This document shows positions 53,344 through 64,000 of a stretch of DNA of 64,000 nt, piece after piece. The notes below the pieces were generated by a model. That model was not told the DNA's origin. It saw only the letters and a list, made by a program, of their open reading frames with translations, and searched no databases. The stretch is from contig NC_133103.1 in the NCBI RefSeq assembly GCF_022965805.1, forward strand, positions 31,497,635-31,561,634, written 5' to 3'. The DNA is from Primulina eburnea. Its lineage: Eukaryota; Streptophyta; Magnoliopsida; Lamiales; Gesneriaceae. The position numbers and the translations under genes are program-made. Each line of letters begins with the position of its first letter. Within the stretch, counting starts at the first letter, position 1.

Positions 53344-54326
53344 GAACATCTCTGTAATGCGTTGCAGGTGATGGGAAGAAGTAAGAGGATTTGAGAAGGT
53401 GAGACCTTCTTGGGAATGGCTATGGAGCAAGAGTTGCTGCCAAGACCTTAAGAAATGTTTACTTATTGTTGAACAATGATTTTAAGTTAATTTTAAGAGA
53501 TGTTTTGTTTGTACCTTTTTGGTGAAAAACAATGTTTCCATTTCTATGGTGATAAAAATGGATATTCTTGTTTATTTAGCAAAGGTGTTTGCAACATTTA
53601 CAAGAATGAATGTTTAATTGGTACTTGAGAACTTGAAAACGATCTCTATAACTTAAAATTAAAAGATATTCCACTAAATGTCCATTGAAAGGCATACACC
53701 ATATGAGATATGGATGGGTAAGCCTCCTAAGTATTCTTATCTTAGAATATGGGGGTGCCCTGCTTATGAAGCAGGTAGTGGGAGATAAATTGGATAGTAG
53801 ATCCATTTTATGCTACTTTGTGGGATATCCAATGAATTCGATTGGATACTACTTCTATCATCCCCAAGAAACAAAAGTGTTTGTTTCTAGGAATGCGACC
53901 TTTTTGGAAAGGGAATTTCTATTGGATAGAAGAGGGGAGATGATAGAACTCGAAGAGGTTCGAGAAACACCCACAATTATAGAACCCACACCCGAAGAGC
54001 CAAGAGAGGAGATACAAGCTCCTAAAAGATCCGAGAAAGTCTCGAGACCACCTATAAGGTATGGTCAGCTTCTTGAAGAGGGCCATGATGAGCCTAACCA
54101 TGGATGTGCTCCAAGGACCTTCAAGGAAGCGTTATCTGATGCCGATTCATCCAAATGGCTTGAAGCTATGGAATTTGAGATGAATTCCATGCATTCAAAC
54201 CAAGTGTGGGATCTTATAGATCCACCTGAGGGAACGGTTCCCATAGGGACTTGGGGCGGATGGGAAGGTATTGACCTTCAAGGCGCGATTGGTGGCAAAA
54301 GGATATACTCAAATACAAGGAGTTGA
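53344..54326 (+). pseudogene. Degraded protease and C-terminal integrase of the plus-strand copia element
   Basis: Protease and pre-integrase remnants run to about 53675 in broken frames (for example, the region matching LFSKGVCNIYKNECLIGT). The sequence then jumps to the C-terminal integrase part. There it reads PPKYSYLRIWG, GDKLDSRSILCYFVGYPMNS and KVFVSRNATFLEREFLLDRR. The integrase core with its catalytic residues has been deleted between short direct repeats; see findings. A hinge region and the RT start (SDADSSKWLEAMEFEMNSMH) follow. Confidence 0.85.
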
Positions 54327-55640
54327 CTTTGAGGAAACCTTTTGACCAGTTGCAATGTTCAAGTCTATAAGGATATTGCCAGCCATAGCTTCCTGGTATG
54401 ACTATGAGATATGACAAATGGATGTCAAGACAGTTTTTCTTAATGGGGATTTTAAGAAAATGATTTACATGTCTCAACCTGAAAGGTTTACATCTATCGG
54501 AAGTGAGCATATGGTATGCAAGCTTCAAAGATCTATTTATGGTATAAAGCAGGCATCTGGGAGTTGGAACCTCAGATTCGATAGTACAATCAAAGAGTTT
54601 GGTTTTGCTAAGAATCCTGAGGAACCCTGTGTGTATAAGAAGGTCAGTGGGAGTGCTGTGACATTCCCGGTGTTGTATGTTGATGACATTCTACTAATTG
54701 GGAATGATGTAGGAATGTTGCAATCAACTAAGATATGGTTAGCGAGTAAGTTCTCGATGCAGGACTTGGGTGAAGCATCTTTTGTATTGGGATACAGATC
54801 TATAGAGATAGATCGAAAAGATTGCTTGATCTTACCCAGTCCACATACATTGATACCATCGTGAAGCGGTTCTCGATGGGTGAGTCCAAGAGAGGACATC
54901 TACCAATGTGTCATGGTGTGTCCCTATCCAAGTCTGTCTTTCAAGACTGATGCAGAGATAGCGGCGATGACAAAGCATTCCTTATGCATCTGCGATTGGT
55001 AGCATCATGTATGGGATGATATCTACACATCCTGATGTGGCTTTCGCACTAAGTGTAGTGAGTAGATATCAATCGAACCCCGGTCTTCCACATTGGAAAG
55101 CTATGAAAGACATCCTCAAGTAGTTGAGAAGGACCAATAAATTGTTCTTGGTCTATGGGGTGGAGAACTAAAATTTGAAGGCTATAGCGACTCTAGCTTC
55201 CAAAGCGATATCGATGACTCGAAGTCAACCTCTGGGTTTGTATTCATGCTCAATGGTGCTGCTGTCTCTTGGAAGAGTTCCAAGCAAGACAATACTGCGG
55301 ATTCCAACACAGAGGCCGAATACATTGTTGCATCAGATGCAACAAGGGAGGCTGTTTGGATAAGGAATTTCGTCTAAGAGTTGGACGTCATTCCTAATGG
55401 AGTTGCTCCTGTCCCGGTGTTGTGTGACAACACTGGAGCTTTAGCTCAAGCAAAGGAGCCAAGGTCTCATCAGAAGTCCAAACATGTATTGAGTAAGTAC
55501 CACATCCTCGGAGAGATTGTGGAAAGAGGAAGAAGTGTCTATTGACATAGTCGGCTCCGCAGACAATGTTGTTGATCCACTAGCTAAGCCTTTACCTGGA
55601 CCATTATTCGACAAGCATCGCGAATCAATGGGTTTAAAGC
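54327..55640 (+). pseudogene. Frame-broken reverse transcriptase and RNase H of the plus-strand copia element
   Basis: The best frame, 54418-54864, reads MDVKTVFLNGDFKKMIYMSQ, then YGIKQASGSWNLRFDSTIKE and FPVLYVDDILLIGNDVGMLQ, with the YVDD box intact. RNase H follows in several frames ([25 protein letters not shown] near 55220-55265, [10 protein letters not shown] near 55306). It ends with KPLPGPLFDKHRE near 55590-55622. At least four shifts or stops are visible. Confidence 0.85.
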
Positions 55641-55659
55641 ATATGGGTAGTTGGCTCTA

Positions 55660-55674
55660 GTGCAAGTGGGAGAT
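55660..55674 (+). other. Polypurine tract of the plus-strand copia element
   Basis: GTGCAAGTGGGAGA directly before the 3' LTR. The same tract is found at the corresponding place in the minus-strand relative. Confidence 0.8.
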
Positions 55675-57829
55675 TCTTAGAGTAGGTGCCCGTCGAGCCA
55701 AGTGTTGGCCGAGTGTTCACAATGAAACTCTATGTATAAGCAATCTTTATTTTAGTAATATTTGATATTATTATTTTGGCATATCTTTATCTGTATACCC
55801 ATGCTAGTTGCATAGATAAAGCCTTTGAATATACAAATAGTAGAAAGAATATGAGATGCTCATATGATGAGTATCATGAAACTCATATTTGTAATACTGT
55901 ATATTCTAAACGGTTCCTAGTCGATTCAGCCGCCACTAAGAAGGATATAGGCCGCTCGAGTTCGAGACTAGTATCTGCGATGTGAGTATCATGTTTCATT
56001 GGTAGGGGACATTGTGATGTCCGAACATGCAGATAGGTGCTCCTTGTTGAGTGCACTGAACAACCCTCCATAAAAGGACTTTCCAAGTGGTTCTCACTTA
56101 TCGAGTGGAAACGTTCTAGTTTATGGTTGTACACCATTAGTCCTTATGACCCGGGAGAACATTGAGACTCTATGTGCTAGCATTTCACTTTGACTTGTTT
56201 ACCGACTCTTATGGGGTCATCAGGTGGCAAGGTTGGGTGTCATGTCGAAACATATAGGAGTCGATGCATTGTAGTCGGGGATTCACCGCTTACCTTCGGG
56301 TATGGATATCCTATGTGTTATCATGTGTATGTAGGTTGAAATCTCTTGCCAGAGTATGGTTTTAATTGTGAAAGGGGTTTCATAGATTACACCATTGATG
56401 CAACTACGACATGACACATATTATCGATTCATTGACAACTCTCGATAAACCAATGGTTGTCGAATCGGTCGGGTTATATGAGTTGAAGGGACCGTACTGT
56501 ACGCTAACCATAATTGAATGGTTCTTGCAGGCACTATCATTTGATACCTAGGGAATCATGTAAGCGATGCTGCTAGGTGTTTAACATGATTGGTTGGGTA
56601 CTATCAAACTTGAGTTCTGACGTTCTTGTTATCAAGGTGTTGATAAATAAGAATGGAGCAATTGGGGTATGCTCATATAAGGACATGTTTAGTCCGAATC
56701 ACATAGAGATGTGAACTCACGGCTAGTTGTATCAGTGAACCATTGAGGGCCACACAAGTACTAGCTTTCTAGATCCCGTTGAGAAGTAAAAATAGTTCAA
56801 TGTGTTGAACGGCTTATAAAGGGGTTTATAAGCGTAAGGAAAAATTAGAAGTATGACTTCTATAAAAGAGAAACTAGTTCAATGTGTTGAACGACTTATA
56901 AATGAGTTTATAAGTGTAAAGAAAAATAGAAGTATGACTTCTATGAGAGAAATGTAAATTTTAATTTATGGAAGTGTTCCTAAATTAAAAGTTGGCCAAT
57001 TGAATAATGTATTTGAAAATTGTGATTTTCATAAACATTATTATGGACTAAATTAAATTAATTCAAGTGTTGAATTAATTAAACATTAGTGGACTTAGTA
57101 GAGTCCAAATAATTAAATTAATTCAAGTGTTGAATTAATTAAATATATTATATTGAGTCTTGTAGAGCTCAATTTAAATTAATTATTTAACTAGTGGGAC
57201 TTGGGTAAATTCAAGTAATGTTTAATTAGTTTCAAATATGTTTGAGATAATTAAATTTAGTCCATGTTTTTTAATTTGTTAAAAACCATATAATATGCAT
57301 GCATGGGAGGTGAAAGGTTGGAAGATAACTTTTTGTATAACCAAGGCTTGGCATGCAACTTTTTTACTTTAACTTTTCCTACAACCAAAAAAATGTCTCT
57401 CCTTCTCTCCTAGGATGAATAGTGCCGAAAATACTATTCATTTTCTCTCAAGTTTTTCTCTCATTTTTCTTCTTCAAGTGTTGAGGAATGAAAAATACTT
57501 CTTTTTGAAAAATTCTCTAATTTTTCTTGTGCAAAATTAGAGTGGTTCTAGCTAGTTGATGGTGGGCTTAATATTTGAGCAAGATGGGCTCAAAGGAAGC
57601 TTGAAGATTGTCTTGCCATTGAAGAGCTTAGTTGTATAACAACAAAGTTGGAGCCATACATCAATCCTTGTGATTGATAAGTAAAAGTTCTAAACACCCT
57701 ATGTATGACATTATTTGGTGTTTATTGTATTTGTTGCACAAGATATCATGGTGGCCGAAAATATTGTATGTAAAATTCGATTTTTAAACTTCCGTTGCGC
57801 TTCCGGTCACCGTAACCGATCCCCTTTCA
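55675..57829 (+). repeat. 3' LTR of the plus-strand copia element
   Basis: 2,155 bp, matching 48514-50664 closely. Its second base is C instead of G (TCTTAGAG against TGTTAGAG), so the terminal TG is mutated. The 82-bp duplication is at 56794 and 56876. Confidence 0.93.
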
Positions 57830-58674
57830 CTTCTTATACACACAGGGTTCCCCAAGATTCTTAGAAAAACCAAACTCTTTGATTGTACTATCGAATCTGA
57901 GGTTCCAACTCCTAGATGTCTGCTTTAGACCATAAATAGATCTTTGAAGTTTGCATACCATATGCTCACTTCCGATAGATGTAAACCCTTCAGGTTGAGA
58001 CATGTAAATATCTTCCTTAATATCCCCATCAAGAAAGGCTGTCTTAACATCCATCTGCCATATCTTATAGTCATACCATGCAGCTATGGCTAGAAAATTC
58101 CTTATGGACTTGAACATCGCAACTGGAGAAAAGGTTTCCTCAAAGTCAACTCCTTGTCTTTGAGTATATCCTTTTTCACCATTCGCGCGTTGAAGGTCAA
58201 TACCTTCCCATCCGCCCCAAGTTTCCTCTTGTAAATTCATTTACACCCTATGGGAACAATTCCCTCAGGTGGATCCACGAGATTCCACACTTGGTTCGAA
58301 TGCATGGAATTCATTTCAGATTCCATTGCTTCAAAGCACTTGGATGAATCGGCATCAGATAACGCTTCCCTGAAGGTCCTTGGATCACATCCATGGTTAG
58401 GCTCATCATGGCCCTCTTCAAGAAGCAGACCATACCTCATAGGTGGTCTTGAGACTCTCTCGGATCTTCTAGGAGCTTGTATCTCCTCTCTTTGCTCTTC
58501 GAGTATGGGTTCTATAATGGTGGGTGTCTCTCGAACCTCTTCGAGTTCTATCATCTCCCCTTTTCTATCCAATAGAAATTCCTTATCCAAAAAGGTTGCA
58601 TTCCTAGAAACAAACATATTTGTTTCTTGGGGATGATATAAGTAATATCCAACAGAATTCTTTGGATATCCCAC
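57830..58674 (-). pseudogene. Integrase C-terminal tail and first half of reverse transcriptase, minus-strand copia element
   Basis: The first frame (58674-58237) reads YPKNSVGYYLYHPQETNMFV and LSDADSSKCFEAMESEMNSM. The second (58240-57830) reads GVDFEETFSPVAMFKSIRNF, IWQMDVKTAFLDGDIKEDIY and LQRSIYGLKQTSRSWNLRFD. It stops at the insertion point of the 48514 element inside RT. The copia order and wording are plain. Confidence 0.9.
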
Positions 58675-58724
58675 AAACTAACATAAAATGGATCGACTAT
58701 CCAATTTATCTCCCACTACCTGCT

Positions 58725-59803
58725 TCATATAAGCAGGGCACCCCATATTCTAAGATAAGAATATTTGGGTGGCTTACCCATCCATATCTCATATGGTGTC
58801 TTGTCAACTGCCTTTGAATGGACATTGTTCAACAACAGTGCCGCTGTCTCAAGCGCATATCCACAAAAGGATGGCGGCAACTCCGTGAACCCCATCATAG
58901 ACCGAACCATGTCCATCAAAGTTCGGTTACGACGCTCCGAAACACCAATCAACTGCGGTGTAGCGGGCGGAGTCCACTGCGAGAGAATCCCATTCTCCCT
59001 AAGATACTCTTGGAACTCGGCACTCAAGTACTCACCACCTCGATCCGATTGAAGTGTCTTGATGCTTCATCCCAACTGATTCTCTACTTCACTTCTGAAT
59101 TCTTTAAACCTTTCAAAGACTTCAGACTTGTTTTCATCAAATACACATACCCATACCTCGAAAAGTCATCGGTAAAGGTGATGAAGTAGGCATGTCCATG
59201 CTTAGTGGTGATGCTAAGCGGACCGCACACATCGGTATGGATCAAATCCAATAACCCTTTGGCTCGCTCCACATGGCCCTTAAAGGGAATCTTGGTCATC
59301 TTTCCTTTCAGACATGATTCACAAGTCGTGAGAGCATTAATATCAGAAATATCAAACATGCCCACTCCCACTAGCTTGTTCATCCTTATTAGGGAAATAT
59401 GTCCTAATCGAGCATGCCACAATTGTGCCGAATTTAGAGTATCTTGTTTGCGCTTGTTTGTTGTTGTTATAGCTTGGACATTGTTTAGTGGAATATCTTT
59501 CAATTTTAAGGTGTAGAGTTCGTTTTCAAGTTCTCCAGTACCAATTAAATATTCATTCTTGTAAATGTTGCAAACACCTTTGCTAAATAAACAAGAAAAT
59601 CCATCTTTATCAAGCATAGAAATGGAAATAATGTTTTTCACCAAGTCTGGTACAAACAAAACATCTCTTAAAACAAACATAAAATCAATGTTCAAATGCA
59701 AGTAAACATCTCCCACAGCCTTGACAGCAACCCTTGCTCCATTGCCCATCCTCAAGAAGGTTTCACCTTCCCTGAGCCTCCTACTTATTCCCATCGCCTG
59801 CAA
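58725..59803 (-). pseudogene. Protease end and integrase of the minus-strand copia element
   Basis: The frame 59803-59084 has FLRMGNGARVAVKAVGDVYL (protease end) and TLNSAQLWHARLGHISLIRM with CESCLKGKMTKIPF (the zinc region). Next is LLDLIHTDVCGPLSITTKHG with the first catalytic Asp. After a shift near 59060, the frame 59027-58725 has NGILSQWTPPATPQLIGVSE, with RRNRTLMDMVRSMMGFTELP and YALETAALLLNNVHSKAVDK. The usual QQNGVSERRN reads QLIGVSERRN here. This element keeps the integrase core that its plus-strand relative has lost. Confidence 0.9.
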
Positions 59804-59860
59804 ATCATTATAAAGATGTGAGCCACATCCGGTATCCCATACCCAAGAAGTAGAGTTAAT

Positions 59861-60738
59861 TCAAATGCTTACTTCAATATAGAACATACCGTTTCCAGAA
59901 CTCTTCTGGGCAAGATATTCCCTGCAGTTACGCCTCCAATGTCCAGGCTTCTTCCAGTGATGACAGATGTCAACAGTGTTGTCAGCCTTCACTAGTGTGG
60001 CTGCCACTACGGGACCCGGAGTCTGCCTCTTCAATGGCACATTCTTCTTGGGACGTTGGAAAGAACGCTTCTTTCCCTTCCCAGGTGGACCGGTCTTCGT
60101 ACCAGATGAAGAGCCCACAAAAAGAACCGGTTTCTCTTTCTTGATAGTGGACTCAAAAGTCACAAGCATATTCACCAACTCCTCAAGGGTCGGCTCCATC
60201 TTGTTCATGTTGAAGTTCACCACAAAAGGATCAAATGAGCTAGGCAATGACAACAGCAACACGTCGGTGGTCAGCTCTGAAGGCAATATCAAATCCATGC
60301 CAACGAGCTTGTCCACGAGCCCAATCATCTTCAGGCCATGCTCATGGACCGAGGCCCCATCTCGCATGCGCATAGTGATCAGCTCCTTGATGGTAGCATG
60401 CCTAAGAGGCCGAGTTTGCTCACCAAAGAGCTCCTTGATGTGCATATGAATGTCAGCAGCATTCTTTGCATCCTCAAAACGCCTCTGCAGCTCATCATTC
60501 ATAGAAGCCTGTATATAACACCTGGCCTTCAAGTCATGGTCACACCAATCCTTGTAGGTCTGCAATTCCTCAGGAGTGCAGCTAGTCGGAGCCTCAACTG
60601 GGGGCGACTCAGTCAGTGTATATGCAATCTTTTCCGAGTTCCAGACGATCTTTAGGTTTCTTAGCCAAGTGAGGTAATTAGGCCAGTTAACACATGTTTT
60701 TCGAGTATTGCAGATAGAGAATTGCGAATCAAAGACAT
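59861..60738 (-). pseudogene. Gag of the minus-strand copia element, one frameshift
   Basis: ATG at 60738 (MSLIRNSLSAILEKHVLTG) is followed by a one-base loss near 60685, relative to the plus-strand gag. The long frame from 60565 reads LQRRFEDAKNAADIHMHIKE, PSSFDPFVVNFNMNKMEPTL and the knuckle CHHWKKPGHWRRNC, in which the second Cys is Trp. It would be the nucleocapsid precursor. Confidence 0.88.
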
Positions 60739-61635
60739 TGTCAAATTTTGTACTGAAAAGTAAAACAGATAAATGTTAATGACTATTTTAAAATATTTAG
60801 TAAGATATAAAGTATGGACTTTTAATTTACAAATTTTCGCTCCCACTATTCTGACATTTTCACTACCCTCTAGTGAAAACGGGAAACTCCTTTCCTCAGT
60901 AGGTATGTAAGGTCCAATTAGCGAATTATGATCCCGAATTATATCAGCCAATCATAATCCCTAAAAGGTAGTTTCCAATTGCATAACAATGCAACCCTCT
61001 AGGTAAACTTTTGTCTCACGTTTGATTAGGACCCAATAATATGACGTCGTTCATCTTTACGTGTCAAGCCTTACCCATCGATGTTGAACTTTAGTGGACG
61101 GTCGCCATGAGTTCCCTCAATAATATGAGCCGAAATCACGGGAGTTCCACGTAGTTCACATCACCATGTCAATGGATGTCACAACTTTCCGGCACCCAGG
61201 GCTCCTCCAATAATATGAGCCAAGCCCCGAGTACGGGTAGCGTTCATCATGCACCCATTGTCGATGGAAGACATGGAAATTATAAACAAATTTATAATTC
61301 CTCTTTTCGGGCCTGATATTGATTTTGAATCTTATTCAAAATGAGGGTTTTTAAATTTTGAAAGGTCTCATCATTAATTTTATTTAAAAGCTCGCCATGT
61401 TTGATCGTATGTTTGCCGGATTCATGCAACTTTGTTATTATCATAATAATAACGCACATACTCATTATTTATAACATATCAGGCATATATTATAAACAGT
61501 AAACAAACAAGGATTATCAATCGCCCCAATACTAATGGCCCGTGCGAGCTAAACACGGGCCTAGGTCAAATCTTAGGGAAATGCATGGGATGCAAATGCA
61601 ACTATTACATTAGCTTCCAATATTTACATGTCTTC
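60739..61635 (-). other. Partial 5' leader of the minus-strand copia element
   Basis: Reverse complement of the leader of the 48514 element, including the four CATATTATTGGG-type motifs (as CCAATAATATGAGC near 61207, 61116 and 61033, and a weaker copy near 60933). No coding frame. Confidence 0.7.
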
Positions 61636-64000
61636 TGAAACGTCTCGTGTTCTTCTGTTTAAAATGTACTAGAAATTTTTATTTTTTTTAATTCGGCCAA
61701 CTCAAATAATATTGCACTTATTAGAATAAACCTCAATCAACTAGTATTTAAAAATTCGAGTGAAATTGTCGTAAAGTAAAATCGTCTAATGTTTTACCAA
61801 GCCTAAAAAGCAATAAGTTTGAAAAGTATAGCACATACTAAACCTCTCAAAAATCTCTTAAAAGCATAAATAAAAGTCGTAAAAATCTTTAACTTAAATC
61901 ATAAAGCATAATGCGGAAATGTAGCGCTGGTCATCGGGTTGTGTACACCTTCAGTCCAGTAGTATCACCCATCAAGACCTCCCTCAATACCACCTACATC
62001 CATCACACCTAGTGAGTCTAAAGACTCAACACACCAAATCTTTGTAACAAATAATACATAATAAAACCACATGCAACAGTGAAAATACTTTAACGAAAAA
62101 TAACATTTCCGTGATATACATAACATGAACCTCACCTTTATTTTCTTCCTCAATCATAACATGACATAATCTTTTCATGATTATAAATATTATCTTTTCC
62201 TTTATTGATTCAGATCGTTAATTGTGACTTTCCTCAGTCCTCAAAAGTCGATGGTACCATCTACATGAAACCACAGTACTGGGCGGCGGGGACATCAGCG
62301 ACACAAAATCGTCAACTTAGCCTTGGCCTATCCTCAATCATAACCTCATATCCTCAAATCCTCATAGTCACAATTACTTCACTTTCATCAAGGTTTTCAT
62401 CACTTTATAAAATCATGCATAAATATATTTTCTTTTGAAACCAAGCATGCACCATGTATTTTAAATGTCAACTTAAATCATGAAATTTCATGGACATTTA
62501 AAATAAATCATAAATAAATCCTGAACATTTTATAAACATGTACAAATGATCATAATATTATAAAAACAGCATTTAGGGCACTGCCATGACCATTACAATT
62601 TTTTAGGTGAAAAAAGACCGTTTTACCCCTAATCGTGACATTTTACGTTTCTGACTTTTTTCTTGATTTCTTGTCTCTAACATGTCCCAAATAATTATTT
62701 AAGCTTAAATTAATTTTTCAATATTTTATTAAGCTTAAAAATCATACTTTTTCGTTTATCTTTAATTAACTGTTTTGACAGTGTTTTAAATCTCGAAAAT
62801 TCCCAAACTTTAATATAAAATTCCTAAATTCAAAATTTAGTCTTTTTATATTATTTTAGATTTTATGAACCACGACTCGACCCCCGTGAACCATTTTCTT
62901 TATTTAAGGCCCCTCATTGACACCTAAACTTCAACCTCGAGCCAACTTCCGATTTTCACGAGTTACCCCCGAGCCATGTTGGTCCAAAACTTGCCCAACA
63001 TCTTAAATTACCCTACTGGACCCTCAAACCGCTAGAAAAATTTACCCAAGGCCAAAAACGCGAACCCCCAACCTGCTGCTTAAACTGGCCGAGAGTCACA
63101 CATTGCATGGTCTCCATGTTGTGATCGTGTGAGTCCAGCCGACGCTCTACCAACCGAACCCAAGCCATGGACGCTTACTTAGGACCCTAGTGAACCTTCT
63201 TAGCCCAGCCCGTGCCCCACGCAACGAGCCTCCATCGCATGAAAGTGGCGCGAACCCTGGACAAATCTGTGCAGGGTTCTCGGGTGGAGTCCTAGCTGCG
63301 CTAGGACTCTTCCCGAGCCCCTGGTTCGAGTCCTAGCATCGCTAGGACTCTCACCCTGACTCTTGACAACCTCTGGCTGTGTCCTGGCCCAAGCCAAGTC
63401 CAAGTCTCACCCTAAAACCCTGAACCCGATCGCTTAACCCCATGACATCAGCCTTCGAACTTTTGTTTCCTTGTTTCTTATGGGTTTCTGCCGATTGTGG
63501 GTGCGTGTGTGTGGCTTTATTATCCTTGAAAACTTTACCTAAACATCATACAACATCATGGCAGTCCCTAAACACAAACAAGGCATGAATTGGTACATAA
63601 AAATCGTAAGTTCATAGCATGTACATGAGAAAACCGAAAATCTGAACATAAAACTTCAAGTTCTTCATGCATACGTTAATTAAATCGATAATATGGTGTA
63701 ATGTATGAGAAAAGGAAGATTTAGGCGTGCCTTTGTGTTATATACGCACGAAATACCGATGGCGACGAAGAACGGATCGAAACCAAGGCTTGAATTCTCT
63801 AGACCCCCTCGAGTTTCCCTTCAAAAAAAGCTGTGCAAGTGTGCTGCCGTGCTTGAGAGAGGTGGAGAGTTTTCAGAAAATAGAATTAGGTGGCCGATAG
63901 TTTCTTTGGTGCCAAGTGTAGGGTTTTGTGATTTTTAACACTTTAAATATTAGTTAATGGCCTTCAAGGTTTATTAGGCCTATTAGGCCATCTAATTAGG
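61636..64000 (-). repeat. Ty3/gypsy-type LTR, runs off the window
   Basis: It starts as TGAAACGTCTCG exactly where the copia leader stops. The sequence order matches the gypsy LTR at 42424: an AT-rich start, then CTAGTGAG(T/C)CTAAAGACTCA (here near 62008-62028, there near 42711-42731), then GC-richer cytosine-rich text, then a segment before the promoter. This suggests a related gypsy LTR in the same (minus) orientation, at least 2.36 kb. The other end and the internal region are outside the window. No genes are supported in it. Confidence 0.65.
63287..63350. repeat. Two identical 10-bp-arm hairpins in tandem
   Basis: GAGTCCTAGC-TGC-GCTAGGACTC at 63287-63309 and GAGTCCTAGC-ATC-GCTAGGACTC at 63328-63350. 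Both have perfect arms and three-base loops; the period is 41 bp. Confidence 0.9.

Larger units (their letters stand above)
48514..57829 (+). mobile_element. Ty1/copia element inserted into the RT of a same-family element
   Basis: LTRs at 48514-50664 and 55675-57829, TG...CA ends, perfect CTTCT duplication, primer site and polypurine tract are present. It lies head to head in the minus-strand relative. The internal region has gag (52426-53343), a degraded protease, a deletion of the pre-integrase and integrase core, and a frame-broken RT and RNase H. The two LTRs are highly similar and share an 82-bp tandem duplication. The element moved when already defective or decayed afterwards; the close LTRs favour a recent insertion. 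Confidence 0.95.
57830..61635 (-). mobile_element. Ty1/copia element, minus strand, right (5') part
   Basis: This continues the element of 45418-48513. In sense order it contains the leader (61635-60739), gag (60738-59861), protease and integrase (59803-58725), the integrase tail and hinge (58674-58237) and the first half of RT (58240-57830). At 61635/61636 the match to the leader of the 48514 element stops abruptly, where a gypsy LTR begins. The 5' LTR is therefore displaced beyond the window and not necessarily lost. Confidence 0.9.

Noticed and set aside
59967..60449. 160-codon plus-strand ORF opposite copia gag
   Set aside because: It is a shadow of the minus-strand gag; a similar shadow exists at 52716-53024 in the other element.

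Overview
This is a plant nuclear window. It has spliced genes with GT/AG introns, LTR retrotransposons primed by initiator-Met tRNA, small terminal-inverted-repeat elements and a probable Helitron end. The host genes are typical of eudicots. The intact desiccation-related gene of the PCC13-62 family (first known from Craterostigma) and the style of the repeats suggest an asterid, perhaps Lamiales. The order and species are guesses.

Host genes are few. At 1-1774 (+) are the last six exons of galactokinase. At 31767-32955 (+) is a small plant protein with one C-terminal membrane segment, carrying one clear frameshift. At 33594-34784 (-) is an intact three-exon PCC13-62-like gene with a TATA box and an ABRE-type ACGT motif. 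A decayed copy of its last exon lies at 35403-35777. At 27545-29181 (-) are broken fragments of quinolinate synthase and of a CwfJ/CCCH zinc-finger gene, upstream of a Helitron-like 3' terminus at 26957.

Most of the rest is nested retrotransposons. Block A (2445-26389) is a Ty3/gypsy Tat-type element on the minus strand with two LTRs and a perfect AATTC target duplication. Its integrase is split by a solo Ty1/copia LTR (5621-7696, duplication CAATA). Its pol is split upstream of reverse transcriptase by a nearly complete Sirevirus-like Ty1/copia element (10950-22240, duplication GCGCC). That inner element has a long extra ORF region downstream of pol and an antisense ORF with its own TATA box. 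The 3' non-coding part of the Tat element carries what looks like a captured host-gene coding segment (3316-4032).

Block B (37578 to the window end) is a deeper nest. A plus-strand Ty3/gypsy element is cut in reverse transcriptase by a minus-strand gypsy element (LTR 42424-45311). That is cut by a minus-strand Ty1/copia element (45418 onward). The copia element is cut in its reverse transcriptase by a plus-strand copia element of the same family (48514-57829, duplication CTTCT), and its leader is cut at 61636 by another gypsy LTR that runs off the window. The right-hand remnants of the outer elements should lie beyond position 64000.

Between the blocks (26395-37577) lie the host genes, a PIF/Harbinger-type element (29666-31146) with a transposase remnant, a 160-bp palindromic MITE, short tandem repeats and AT-rich spacer. 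I found no rRNA, tRNA or CRISPR array. All retroelement reading frames are broken somewhere, so none looks autonomous. Exact target duplications and closely similar LTR pairs show that several insertions are young.
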